Shown piece after piece: positions 17,674 to 24,786 of a stretch of 64,000 nucleotides of DNA; the first letter of the stretch is position 1, and each line of letters opens with the position of its first letter. A program made the translations under genes and the position numbers. The notes beneath the pieces are model-generated. The model searched no databases and was not told the DNA's origin. It saw nothing but the letters and a program-made list of their open reading frames with translations. Source of the stretch: Bog-756 sp963704585 (GTDB lineage Bacteria; Actinomycetota; Acidimicrobiia; Acidimicrobiales; RAAP-2); assembly GCA_963704585.1 (NCBI GenBank), contig OY969919.1:186001-250000 (forward strand), given 5' to 3'.

Positions 17674-18788
17674 CGTCGAACGCCGCGCGCCGGGTGCGCT
17701 CGGCGGCGCAGCGCTCGAACGCACCCGCGTCGGCGCCCGTCCCAGCCGAGAGCATGTGGACCGTCCGGCGCCCGGACGGCACCGTGGCCACGGGGTGGAT
17801 GCTCCTTCCGCTGCGCCTCTTCCTCGGGGTGACCTTCACCTTCGCCGGCCTCCAGAAGCTCGCCAACCCGAATTTCTTCCACGACGCGAGCCCGACCTCG
17901 ATCCATGCCCAGCTGGTCGGTGCGGTTCGTTCGAGTCCCATCCACGGCCTCGTCAACCATCTGGTCCCGATCGCCCCGGCCGTCGGGCTGGTGATCGCCC
18001 TCGGCGAGGTGGCGATCGGGCTCGGCGTGCTCGCCGGCTTCTTCACACGGATCGCCGCGGTCGCCGGCCTGGCGCTCTCGTTCGGCCTCTTCCTCACGGT
18101 CAGCTTCCACTCGTCCCCGTACTTCACGGGGTCCGACATCGTCTTCGTCTTCGCCTGGACGCCGTTCGTGCTCGCCGGGGCCGGCGGTGCGCCGGCCCTC
18201 GACACGTGGCTCGCGGAGCAGGAGGCCGCCGCGGCCGCCGGCGCGACCGGCCGCCGGGAGGTGCTCTCGAAGGGCGTCCTCGCGGGCGCCGGTGCGGCGC
18301 TGGTCCTCGTCACCGGCGGGATCGTCGCCGGGCTCGGTCGACTGGTCGGCGGTGCACCCGCGTCGGCGGGCGCCTCCAACACACTCGGCGGCGGGACGTC
18401 CCCGCCGACGACGGCCGGCACGACCACGACCGGGGCCGGCGGGGGAGGGTCGACCACCACTACCGGAGCCGCGCCCTCGGGGACCGCGGTGGGTCCCGCC
18501 TCGAGCGTGCCCGTCGGGGGATCGGCCACGTTCACCGATCCGTCGAGCGGGGATCCTGCACTCGTGGTGCAGCAGACGGCCGGCAAGTTCCACGCCTTCG
18601 ACGCGGTCTGCCCGCACGCGGGCTGCACCGTCGCCTATGCCGCCTCCGGGCAGGTGATCGCGTGCCCGTGCCACGGCTCGGAGTTCGACCCGACGACCGG
18701 TGCGGTGCTGCGCGGCCCCGCACCCAACGGCCTTGCCGTCATCAAGATGGTCGAGGGACCGAACGGGGATCTCTACGTCCAGAAGTGA
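17670..18788 (+). CDS. DoxX/DoxD-like membrane domain fused to a Rieske [2Fe-2S] domain
   Basis: A 372-residue fusion. Residues about 40-170 form a four-helix DoxX/TQO-like domain (LRLFLGVTFTFAGLQKLANP). A further helix at about 198-220 is preceded by an RR pair (GRREVLSKG), then a Thr/Gly-rich linker of some 50 residues. The C-terminal domain is a high-potential Rieske centre: CPHAGC (ligands C314, H316) and CPCHGS (ligands C332, H335), with C319 and C334 placed for the usual disulfide. The design suggests a quinone- or membrane-linked electron carrier outside the membrane; partners are unknown. The GTG start may be coupled to a short leader ORF. The desaturase gene downstream may be functionally linked (electron supply), which is inference. 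Confidence 0.88.
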   Translation: MTSNAARRVRSAAQRSNAPASAPVPAESMWTVRRPDGTVATGWMLLPLRLFLGVTFTFAGLQKLANPNFFHDASPTSIHAQLVGAVRSSPIHGLVNHLVPIAPAVGLVIALGEVAIGLGVLAGFFTRIAAVAGLALSFGLFLTVSFHSSPYFTGSDIVFVFAWTPFVLAGAGGAPALDTWLAEQEAAAAAGATGRREVLSKGVLAGAGAALVLVTGGIVAGLGRLVGGAPASAGASNTLGGGTSPPTTAGTTTTGAGGGGSTTTTGAAPSGTAVGPASSVPVGGSATFTDPSSGDPALVVQQTAGKFHAFDAVCPHAGCTVAYAASGQVIACPCHGSEFDPTTGAVLRGPAPNGLAVIKMVEGPNGDLYVQK

Positions 18789-18873
18789 GCGTTCGCGACA
18801 CTCCCGGGACGCGCCCTCGCGGCGCCCCCGTCGGTTACCATGGCGCCACCGTCGTGCGGCGGCCACCGTGGCA

Positions 18874-20034
18874 ATGAGCGAACCCTCCACCGAGCCGGAA
18901 GCCGCGGCCACCGACCCCGGAACGACCCCTGTCGCCGACCGCACGGACTGGGTCTCGGCGATGCCGTTCTTCGCGGTGCACCTCGCGCCCCTGGCCGCGT
19001 TCTTCGTGACGGTCACCTGGGTCGACTGGGTGCTCTGCGCGGCCCTCTACGCCGTGCGCATGTTCTGCATCACTGCGGGGTACCACCGCTACTTCTCGCA
19101 CCGCAGCTTCAAGACCGGTCGGGTCGCCCAGTTCCTGCTCGCGTTCGGGGGCACCACCGCCGTCCAGAAGGGCCCCCTCTGGTGGGCCGGCCACCACCGC
19201 CTGCACCACCGCTACAGCGACAAGGACGACGACGTCCACTCCCCGCGCGACGGCTTCTGGTGGAGCCATGTGGGGTGGATCCTCTCGACGAAGTACAAGG
19301 CGACCGACCCCACGACGATCGCCGACTTCGCGTCCTATCCCGAGCTGCGATTCCTCGACCGGCACTCCTGGATCGGTCCCTGGTCCCTCGCGATCGCCTG
19401 CTTCCTCCTCGGGGGCTGGGGCGGCCTGATCATCGGCTTCTTCCTCTCGACCGTCCTGCTCTGGCACGGGACCTTCCTCGTGAACTCGGTGACCCACCTC
19501 TTCGGGCGGCGGCGCTTCGCGACCCCCGACACGAGCCGGAACTCGCTCCTCATCGCGCTGATCACCGGCGGCGAGGGCTGGCACAACAACCACCACCACC
19601 TCCCGTCGTCGGCCCGTTCCGGCTTCGCCTGGTGGGAGCTCGACCCCACCTGGTACGGCCTGCGGCTCCTCGCGCTCATCCGGGTCGTGCGCGACCTCCG
19701 CGACCCACCCGCCCAGCTGCTCCACCATGCGCGCGTCCGTGATGGCGCCTTCGACATCGGCATGTTCCGCTCGTACTTCGAGCGCGCCGCCAAGGTCGCC
19801 GGCGAGCGCATCGCCGACCTGAGCGCCCGTCCGCTCGCGCCGTCCGCCGAGGCGGCCGTCGGGGTCGACGAGGGTGTCGCACCCGCCGACGGCGAGGCCC
19901 ACTCGGCGCTCACCGGCCTGATCTCCCGGGTCCTCGAGACGGCGGACCAGCTTGCGGCCGCGACGCGCCGGAGCCGGGAGCCCTCGCGCGCCGGGACCGG
20001 TGAGACGGAGGCGTCCGACACCTCCGGCGAATGA
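18874..20034 (+). CDS. Acyl-CoA / fatty-acid desaturase (SCD-type)
   Basis: Membrane di-iron desaturase of 386 residues related to stearoyl-CoA delta-9 desaturases. All three His boxes are present: HRYFSH, HRLHH and HNNHH, embedded in four hydrophobic segments. The C-terminal 100 residues are Ala/Glu-rich, extend beyond the usual domain and may form a coiled coil. Start is ATG 18874; a GTG six bases upstream is equally possible. It introduces double bonds into fatty acids using O2 and a reductant. The upstream neighbour carries a Rieske domain, and the stop lies four bases before the HAD gene start. Confidence 0.92.
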   Translation: MSEPSTEPEAAATDPGTTPVADRTDWVSAMPFFAVHLAPLAAFFVTVTWVDWVLCAALYAVRMFCITAGYHRYFSHRSFKTGRVAQFLLAFGGTTAVQKGPLWWAGHHRLHHRYSDKDDDVHSPRDGFWWSHVGWILSTKYKATDPTTIADFASYPELRFLDRHSWIGPWSLAIACFLLGGWGGLIIGFFLSTVLLWHGTFLVNSVTHLFGRRRFATPDTSRNSLLIALITGGEGWHNNHHHLPSSARSGFAWWELDPTWYGLRLLALIRVVRDLRDPPAQLLHHARVRDGAFDIGMFRSYFERAAKVAGERIADLSARPLAPSAEAAVGVDEGVAPADGEAHSALTGLISRVLETADQLAAATRRSREPSRAGTGETEASDTSGE

Positions 20035-20038
20035 CCGG

Positions 20039-20851
20039 ATGACGCCATCGGTCGTGGAGGGCCCGACGGCCGGGTCGTTCGGGCACGCGTCGCTCTGGAT
20101 CGTCGACCTCGACGGCGTGATCTGGCTCGCGGGCGAGCCGATCGGCGACGCAGCGGGCGCGGTGGCGGCGCTCCGCGCACGTGGCGCGCGGGTGGTGTTC
20201 GCGACCAACAACTCCGCTCCGACGACGAGCGAGCTCCTTGCCCGCCTCGACCGCATCGGGATCGGGGCGGAGGCCGCCGATCTCGCCACCTCCGCGACCG
20301 CTGCGGCCTCGCTCCTCGATCCGGGCAGCGCAGTCACCGTGCTCGCCGACGGAGGTGTGGTCGAAGCGCTCGCGGCGCGGCGGATCCGCGTGGCGCGCGA
20401 CGAGCCGGCCGAGGCGGCGATCGTGGGGTGGACCCACGCGTTCGACTTCGACCGCCTCGCGGCGACGGCGACCGCGGCACGGACCTCCGGACGACTCATC
20501 GGCACGAACGAGGACCCGACCCATCCGACGCCCGCGGGGCTCATGCCCGGATCGGGAGCGCTCCTCGCCGCGGTCGCCACCGCGTCGGGGGTGGCCCCCG
20601 ACATCGCCGGCAAGCCCCACGCGCCGATGGCCGAACTGATGCGCACGCGGTTCGGCTTCGCCGACCGCGATCCCGGCGTCGTCGTCGTGGGCGACCAGCC
20701 GCGGACCGACGGCGCCCTCGCCGCCCGACTCGGCGTGGCGTTCGGTCTGGTCGACTCCGGGGTGACCCCTGCCACGGGAAACCGGTTCGACGTGCCCGTC
20801 GCCGCCCGCGCGCCCGATCTCACGGCGCTCGTGCGCGAGAGCGCGCCGTAA
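20039..20851 (+). CDS. HAD-IIA (NagD-like) phosphatase
   Basis: A 270-residue HAD-superfamily hydrolase of the IIA class: motif I IVDLDGVIW with nucleophile Asp, motif II FATNNSAPT, Lys motif in IAGKPHAPM and motif IV VVVGDQPRTDG. Family members dephosphorylate sugar phosphates, p-nitrophenyl phosphate or 2-phosphoglycolate. The position before tlyA-nadK-recN matches Rv1692 in M. tuberculosis, where the homologue is a glycerol-3-phosphate phosphatase; the substrate here is inference. ATG 20039 follows the desaturase stop by four bases; a longer frame inside the desaturase gene is not supported. Confidence 0.9.
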   Translation: MTPSVVEGPTAGSFGHASLWIVDLDGVIWLAGEPIGDAAGAVAALRARGARVVFATNNSAPTTSELLARLDRIGIGAEAADLATSATAAASLLDPGSAVTVLADGGVVEALAARRIRVARDEPAEAAIVGWTHAFDFDRLAATATAARTSGRLIGTNEDPTHPTPAGLMPGSGALLAAVATASGVAPDIAGKPHAPMAELMRTRFGFADRDPGVVVVGDQPRTDGALAARLGVAFGLVDSGVTPATGNRFDVPVAARAPDLTALVRESAP

Positions 20852-20861
20852 GTTCCCCGAA

Positions 20862-20884
20862 AGTGCTTGCTGACAGCAAGCACT
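20862..20884. promoter_or_regulatory. Perfect 10-bp palindrome, likely operator
   Basis: Arms AGTGCTTGCT and AGCAAGCACT separated by GAC. It begins 10 bp after the HAD stop and covers the -35 region (TTGCTG) of the next gene, a position expected for a dimeric repressor such as a TetR-type regulator. The flanks are GC-rich, so this AT-rich palindrome stands out. A terminator role is less likely because no T-run follows. Confidence 0.6.
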
Positions 20885-20895
20885 CCTGGTAGACT
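20867..20895 (+). promoter_or_regulatory. Promoter with -35 and -10, leaderless
   Basis: TTGCTG (20867-20872) and TAGACT (20890-20895) with a 17-bp spacer. The ATG at 20903 is seven bases after the -10, so the mRNA probably starts at the initiation codon. The -35 lies inside the palindrome. Confidence 0.6.
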
Positions 20896-20902
20896 GCACA
20901 AT

Positions 20903-21430
20903 ATGGCCGAAAAGGACGTCTTCCAGCGGTATCTCGAGGCGGGCATCGAGTTCACCAACCTCACCCGGGCGCGGGCCGAGAAGCTCGTGAGCGAGCTCAT
21001 GCGGGACGGCGAGTTCCGGTCGGAGGACGCGCGGGCCAAGGTGGACGAGCTCCTCGAGCAGAGCCGCAAGCGCCGCGAGGCCTTCGTGGCACAGGTCCGC
21101 CAGGAGGTGTCCCGCCAGCTCGAGCACGCCGGGATCACGAGCCTCGAGGACCTCGCCCGCCAGGTCGCCGCCCTTCTGCAGCGGACGGCGGAGGCGGGCC
21201 GTGCAACGGCGTCGGGCGCGAAGAAGGCACCAGCCAAGAAGGCGTCAGCGAAGAAGGCGTCAGCGAAGAAGGCGCCAGCGAAGAAGGCGTCGGCGAAGAA
21301 GACGACCGCCAAGAAGGCCGCGGCGAAGAAGACCCCCGCCCGGAAGGCGGCCGCGGGTACGGCGGCCAGGAAGGCGCCCGCGAAGGAGGCCGCCCACCGC
21401 GCGGCCCCGCGGGACGGGTCGGCCGGCTGA
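20903..21430 (+). CDS. Coiled-coil protein with Lys/Ala-rich (histone H1-like) tail
   Basis: A 175-residue protein in two parts. Residues 1 to about 100 are helical and charged (EFTNLTRARAEKLVSELMRDG), resembling phasin-like proteins that pair with lysine-rich tails. From about residue 107 on, AKKA/S/P repeats form a basic tail like bacterial histone H1-type or PhaF-type proteins, which bind DNA. It probably associates with the nucleoid, or with polyhydroxyalkanoate granules; which one cannot be told from sequence. It sits where Rv1693 lies in M. tuberculosis. Leaderless promoter with a palindrome over the -35. Its stop overlaps the likely CTG start of tlyA. Confidence 0.8.
   Translation: MAEKDVFQRYLEAGIEFTNLTRARAEKLVSELMRDGEFRSEDARAKVDELLEQSRKRREAFVAQVRQEVSRQLEHAGITSLEDLARQVAALLQRTAEAGRATASGAKKAPAKKASAKKASAKKAPAKKASAKKTTAKKAAAKKTPARKAAAGTAARKAPAKEAAHRAAPRDGSAG
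21221..21340 (+). repeat. Eight tandem 15-bp units encoding the Lys/Ala tail
   Basis: Units of the form AAGAAGGCGTCAGCG repeat eight times in frame, two adjacent copies being identical, and encode KKAxA pentapeptides. Copy number is likely to vary between strains by slippage. Confidence 0.85.
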
Positions 21431-22273
21431 GCTCGCCGGGCCGCCGGCGACTCGACCGGGCCCTCGTCGAGCGCGGCCTCGCCGAGAGCCGTCCGCAGGC
21501 GGTCCGGCTGGTCGAGGACGGCGTCGTGCTCGTCTCCGGAGCGATCGCGGCGAAGGCCGCCCGGCTCGTCTCCGTCTCGGAGCCGATCGAGCTGCTCGGG
21601 GTGCCGCCCCGGTACGTCGGCCGTGGCGGCGAGAAACTCGAGGCCGCACTCGAGCGCTTCGCCGTCGACGTCGCCGGGCGCCACGCCCTCGACGCGGGCG
21701 CCTCGACCGGGGGGTTCACCGACTGCCTGCTGCAGGCAGGGGCGTCGGGCGTGGTCGCGGTCGACGTCGGTCGGGGCCAGCTCCACGAGCGGCTCCGCGC
21801 CGATCCGCGAGTGGTCGCCTTCGAGCAGCTCGACGTCCGCGCCGTCACGTCGGCGACGGTCGGCGGGGTCCCGGTCGACGTGGTGACCGCCGACCTCTCG
21901 TTCATCTCCCTCACCCGGGCGGTGCCGGTGCTGGCGGGCGAGGTCGTCCGTCCCGGCGGGACGCTGCTCCTGCTCGTGAAGCCGCAGTTCGAAGCCGGCC
22001 GGGCCGAGGCCTCGCGGGGCAAGGGCGTCGTCCGCGACCCGGTCGTGCACCGCCGGACCCTCGGCGAGGTCGTGATCGCGCTTCGCGCGGCCGGAGCGGA
22101 CATCATGGGGGCCATGGCGTCGCCGATCACCGGGCAGCAGGGGAACGTCGAGTACTTCCTCTGCGCGTCCGCGCGACGCGGACGCCGCGGCCGCACGGGC
22201 CGGGTCCGGTACCGACGACCCGATGCTCGACGCGGCCGTCGCCGAAGGGCGCCGACTGCGGGAGCGGGGGTAG
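21427..22273 (+). CDS. tlyA: TlyA-type rRNA 2'-O-methyltransferase, apparent frameshift
   Basis: TlyA methylates 16S and 23S rRNA ribose (and influences capreomycin sensitivity in mycobacteria). The sequence shows an N-terminal S4 domain (RLDRALVERGLAESRPQA), the GRGGEKL motif, SAM-binding DAGASTGGFTD, DLSFISL and LLVKPQFE. Two oddities. No ATG, GTG or TTG precedes the S4 domain in frame: the best start is CTG 21427, overlapping the previous stop (CTGA); the first GTG (21526) would cut half the S4 domain. At about 22160-22172 the frame must shift by +1: the C-terminal ending DPMLDAAVAEGRRLRERG and its TAG stop (22271) are in the second frame, while the original frame runs on into nadK. Confidence 0.85.
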
Positions 22274-22278
22274 CCGCC

Positions 22279-23103
22279 GTGGCGACCGTCGCCTTCCTCG
22301 TGCATCCGTCTCGGCCGGAGGCGAAGGCCCTCGCCGAGCACGCCACGCGCTGGCTCACCGACCACGGGCACCGGGTGCTCGACGCAGTCGGGGCGGACGG
22401 CACCGTCACGCTCGACGGCGCGGACCTGCTCGTGAGCCTCGGGGGTGACGGCACCCTGCTCCGCGTGGTCGACCATGCGCTCGCGAGCGGGGTGCCGGTG
22501 CTCGGGGTCAACATCGGCCGGCTCGGGTACCTCGCCCAGGCCGAGCCCGACGGGCTCGAGGACGCGCTGAGCCGGTTCGTGGCCGGGCGGTACGAGGTCG
22601 AGGAGCGCATGACCCTCGCGGTGACCGTCCGCGACCCCACCGGCGCCGTGGTGGGGCAGCGGGTCGCCCTCAACGAGGCGACGGTCGAGAAGACCGTGCC
22701 CGGCCACACCGTGCGGATCGCAGCCTCGATCGACGGCCGGCTCTTCGTCACCTATGCGGCCGACGGGCTGCTCGTCTCGACCCCGACCGGCTCGACCGCC
22801 TACAACCTCTCGGCGCGCGGCCCGGTGCTCTCCCCGCGGCTCCGGGCCATCGTCGTGACACCGGTCTCGCCGCATACCCTCTTCGATCGCGCCCTCGTCC
22901 TCGACCCGGCCGAACGCCTCCTCCTCGAGGTCCTCGAGCCGCGCGCCGCGGTCCTCGTCATCGACGGCGAGAGCGAGGCGACGCTCGAGCCCGGGTGGAG
23001 CGTCGAGTGCCGCGAGGGCGATCAGCCCGCGCGCCTCGTGTCCTTCGGGTCGCACGACTTCCACGCGATCCTGCGTGCGAAGTTCCGCCTGGCCGACCGG
23101 TAG
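22279..23103 (+). CDS. nadK: NAD kinase
   Basis: Phosphorylates NAD+ to NADP+, using ATP or polyphosphate. The 274-residue product has the catalytic GGDGT in VSLGGDGTLLR, GVNIGRLGYLA, and the NAD-binding STPTGSTAYNLSARGP. GTG 22279 is five bases after the stop of the restored tlyA frame. Because of the base shift in tlyA, an uninterrupted frame joins the two proteins, but the junction is Arg-rich nonsense and not a real fusion. Order tlyA-nadK-recN is conserved across actinobacteria. Confidence 0.94.
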   Translation: MATVAFLVHPSRPEAKALAEHATRWLTDHGHRVLDAVGADGTVTLDGADLLVSLGGDGTLLRVVDHALASGVPVLGVNIGRLGYLAQAEPDGLEDALSRFVAGRYEVEERMTLAVTVRDPTGAVVGQRVALNEATVEKTVPGHTVRIAASIDGRLFVTYAADGLLVSTPTGSTAYNLSARGPVLSPRLRAIVVTPVSPHTLFDRALVLDPAERLLLEVLEPRAAVLVIDGESEATLEPGWSVECREGDQPARLVSFGSHDFHAILRAKFRLADR

Positions 23104-23110
23104 GGCGCGG

Positions 23111-24730
23111 GTGCACCGCCTGCTCCTGGAGCTCCGTGTCCGGGACCTCGGGGTCATCGACGACACGACGCTCATGCTGGCGCCGGGGATGACCGCCCTC
23201 ACCGGCGAGACCGGCGCGGGCAAGACCCTGCTCGTCGAGGCGCTCGCGCTGCTCCTCGGCGGCCGTGCGGACGCCTCGGTGGTGCGGGCGGGGGCGGCGG
23301 AGGCCCTCGTCGAGGCCCGGTTCGGCGCACCCGGCGGCGACGGTGCGGCTGACGTGCTGCTCGCCCGCGCCGTCGCGCGGGAGGGTCGCTCGAAGGCCTG
23401 GATCGACGGGCGGATGGCGACCGTCGCCGCACTCGGCGAGGTCGCCAGCGGCCTGCTCGAGCTCCACGGCCAGCACCAGCACCGCGCCCTCGTCCAGGCG
23501 AACGCGCAGCGCGCCGCCCTCGACGCGTTCGGCGGCGTCGACCGTGGCCCCCTCGACGAGGCCCGCTCGCGCCTGCGTGCGCTGCAGGAGGAGGCCACCG
23601 CGCTCGGCGGCGACGCCCGCCAACGCGCCCGTGAGGCGGAGATCCTCGCCTACCAGATCGAGGAGATCGAGGTGGCGGCGATCGAGGACGGTGGCGAGGA
23701 CGAGCGCCTCGAGGCCGAGGAGGAGCGGCTGGCCGCCGCCGACGCGCACCGCGAGGCCGCGGCCGCGGCCCTCGCCGCCCTGCGCGGTGCGGACGACGAC
23801 GGGGCGGTCGACCGCCTGGCGGCCGCCGCAGGTGCGCTCGCGGGTCGGCCCGCCCTTGCGCCGCAGGAGGCACGGGTCCTGGCCTCGATGGCGGAGCTCG
23901 GCGATCTCGCGGGCGACCTGCGGACGGTGCTCGAGACCTGGGAGGACGATCCAGAGCGGCTCGAGGCCGTCCGGGCGCGGCGACACCGCTTCCACGAGCT
24001 CGGGCGCAAGTACGGGGACGACCTCGACGCGGTGCTGGCCTTCGCCGACGACGCCCGGGCGCGCCTGCGGTCGCTCGTCGAGCAGGAAGAGCGCGCCGCC
24101 GACCTCGACGTCGAGGTCGAAGCGGCGGTCGCCGCACTCGCCGCCGCCGAGCGGGTGGTTGCCGCAGCGCGCCGTGAGGCCGCCCCACGGCTCGCCGCGA
24201 CGGTCGAGGCCTCCCTGCGCACGCTCGCCATGCCCGCCGCGCGGTTCGGTGTCGATGTGGCGGGCGACGGCCCCGGCGACCAGGTCACCTTCGAGCTCGC
24301 GGCCAACCCGGGGGAGCCCGCCCAGCCGCTCGCCAAGGTCGCCTCCGGAGGCGAGCTCGCGCGCACGATGCTCGCGCTGCGACTCGCCCTCACCGAGGCG
24401 CCCGGGGTGATGACCTTCGACGAGGTCGACGCCGGCGTCGGCGGTGCGGCCGCGTCGGCGGTCGGTGCCGCACTGGCGCGGCTGTCCTCCACCGCACAGG
24501 TGCTCGTCGTCACCCACCTCGCCCAGGTCGCCGCGCAGGCCGACCACCAGATCGAGGTCCACAAGACGGAGCGTGCGGGGCGGACGGTGTCGGAGGCGGT
24601 GTCGCTCGACGAGGACGGCCGGGTGGTCGAGCTCTCGCGCATGCTCTCGGGCAGCCCGGACAGCGACACCGCGCGCCGGCACGCGGCGGAGCTCCTCGGC
24701 GTGTCCGGCGGTCGGGCGACCGCGAGGTGA
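23111..24730 (+). CDS. recN: DNA repair protein RecN
   Basis: SMC-like ATPase acting in double-strand-break repair. The 539-residue protein has Walker A TGETGAGKT near residue 35, an HGQHQHRALV turn, long Glu/Arg/Ala-rich coiled coils through the middle, the ABC-type signature ASGGELARTMLAL and Walker B MTFDEVDAGVGG. Length is slightly below the E. coli homologue, typical for actinobacteria. GTG start lies seven bases after the nadK stop. Likely part of the HAD-tlyA-nadK-recN transcription unit. Confidence 0.95.
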   Translation: MHRLLLELRVRDLGVIDDTTLMLAPGMTALTGETGAGKTLLVEALALLLGGRADASVVRAGAAEALVEARFGAPGGDGAADVLLARAVAREGRSKAWIDGRMATVAALGEVASGLLELHGQHQHRALVQANAQRAALDAFGGVDRGPLDEARSRLRALQEEATALGGDARQRAREAEILAYQIEEIEVAAIEDGGEDERLEAEEERLAAADAHREAAAAALAALRGADDDGAVDRLAAAAGALAGRPALAPQEARVLASMAELGDLAGDLRTVLETWEDDPERLEAVRARRHRFHELGRKYGDDLDAVLAFADDARARLRSLVEQEERAADLDVEVEAAVAALAAAERVVAAARREAAPRLAATVEASLRTLAMPAARFGVDVAGDGPGDQVTFELAANPGEPAQPLAKVASGGELARTMLALRLALTEAPGVMTFDEVDAGVGGAAASAVGAALARLSSTAQVLVVTHLAQVAAQADHQIEVHKTERAGRTVSEAVSLDEDGRVVELSRMLSGSPDSDTARRHAAELLGVSGGRATAR

Positions 24731-24774
24731 CCGCGCGCCGCCCGAGGTGCGCACGCGCCTCGGTGCGCGTCCGC

Positions 24775-24780
24775 TAGCAT
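24775..24780 (+). promoter_or_regulatory. Leaderless -10 element of pyrG
   Basis: TAGCAT, six bases before the pyrG GTG at 24787. Spacing implies a leaderless mRNA; the absence of any Shine-Dalgarno sequence fits. Confidence 0.6.
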
Positions 24781-24786
24781 CTGCAG

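Noticed and set aside
15329..18628. Minus-strand open frame of about 1,100 codons
   Set aside because: Mostly another frame of the acyltransferase gene and antisense of the DoxX-Rieske gene; no domain matches along it.
21221..21340. CRISPR array
   Set aside because: Repeats of 15 bp are directly adjacent without spacers and encode the Lys/Ala tail.
21526..23103. A natural TlyA-NadK fusion protein
   Set aside because: The linker is Arg-rich nonsense and a one-base shift restores normal ends for both proteins.
18835..23598. Minus-strand open frame of almost 1,600 codons
   Set aside because: It runs opposite to the desaturase, HAD, tlyA, nadK and recN genes; it is low-complexity Arg/Ala/Ser-rich translation caused by third-position GC bias.
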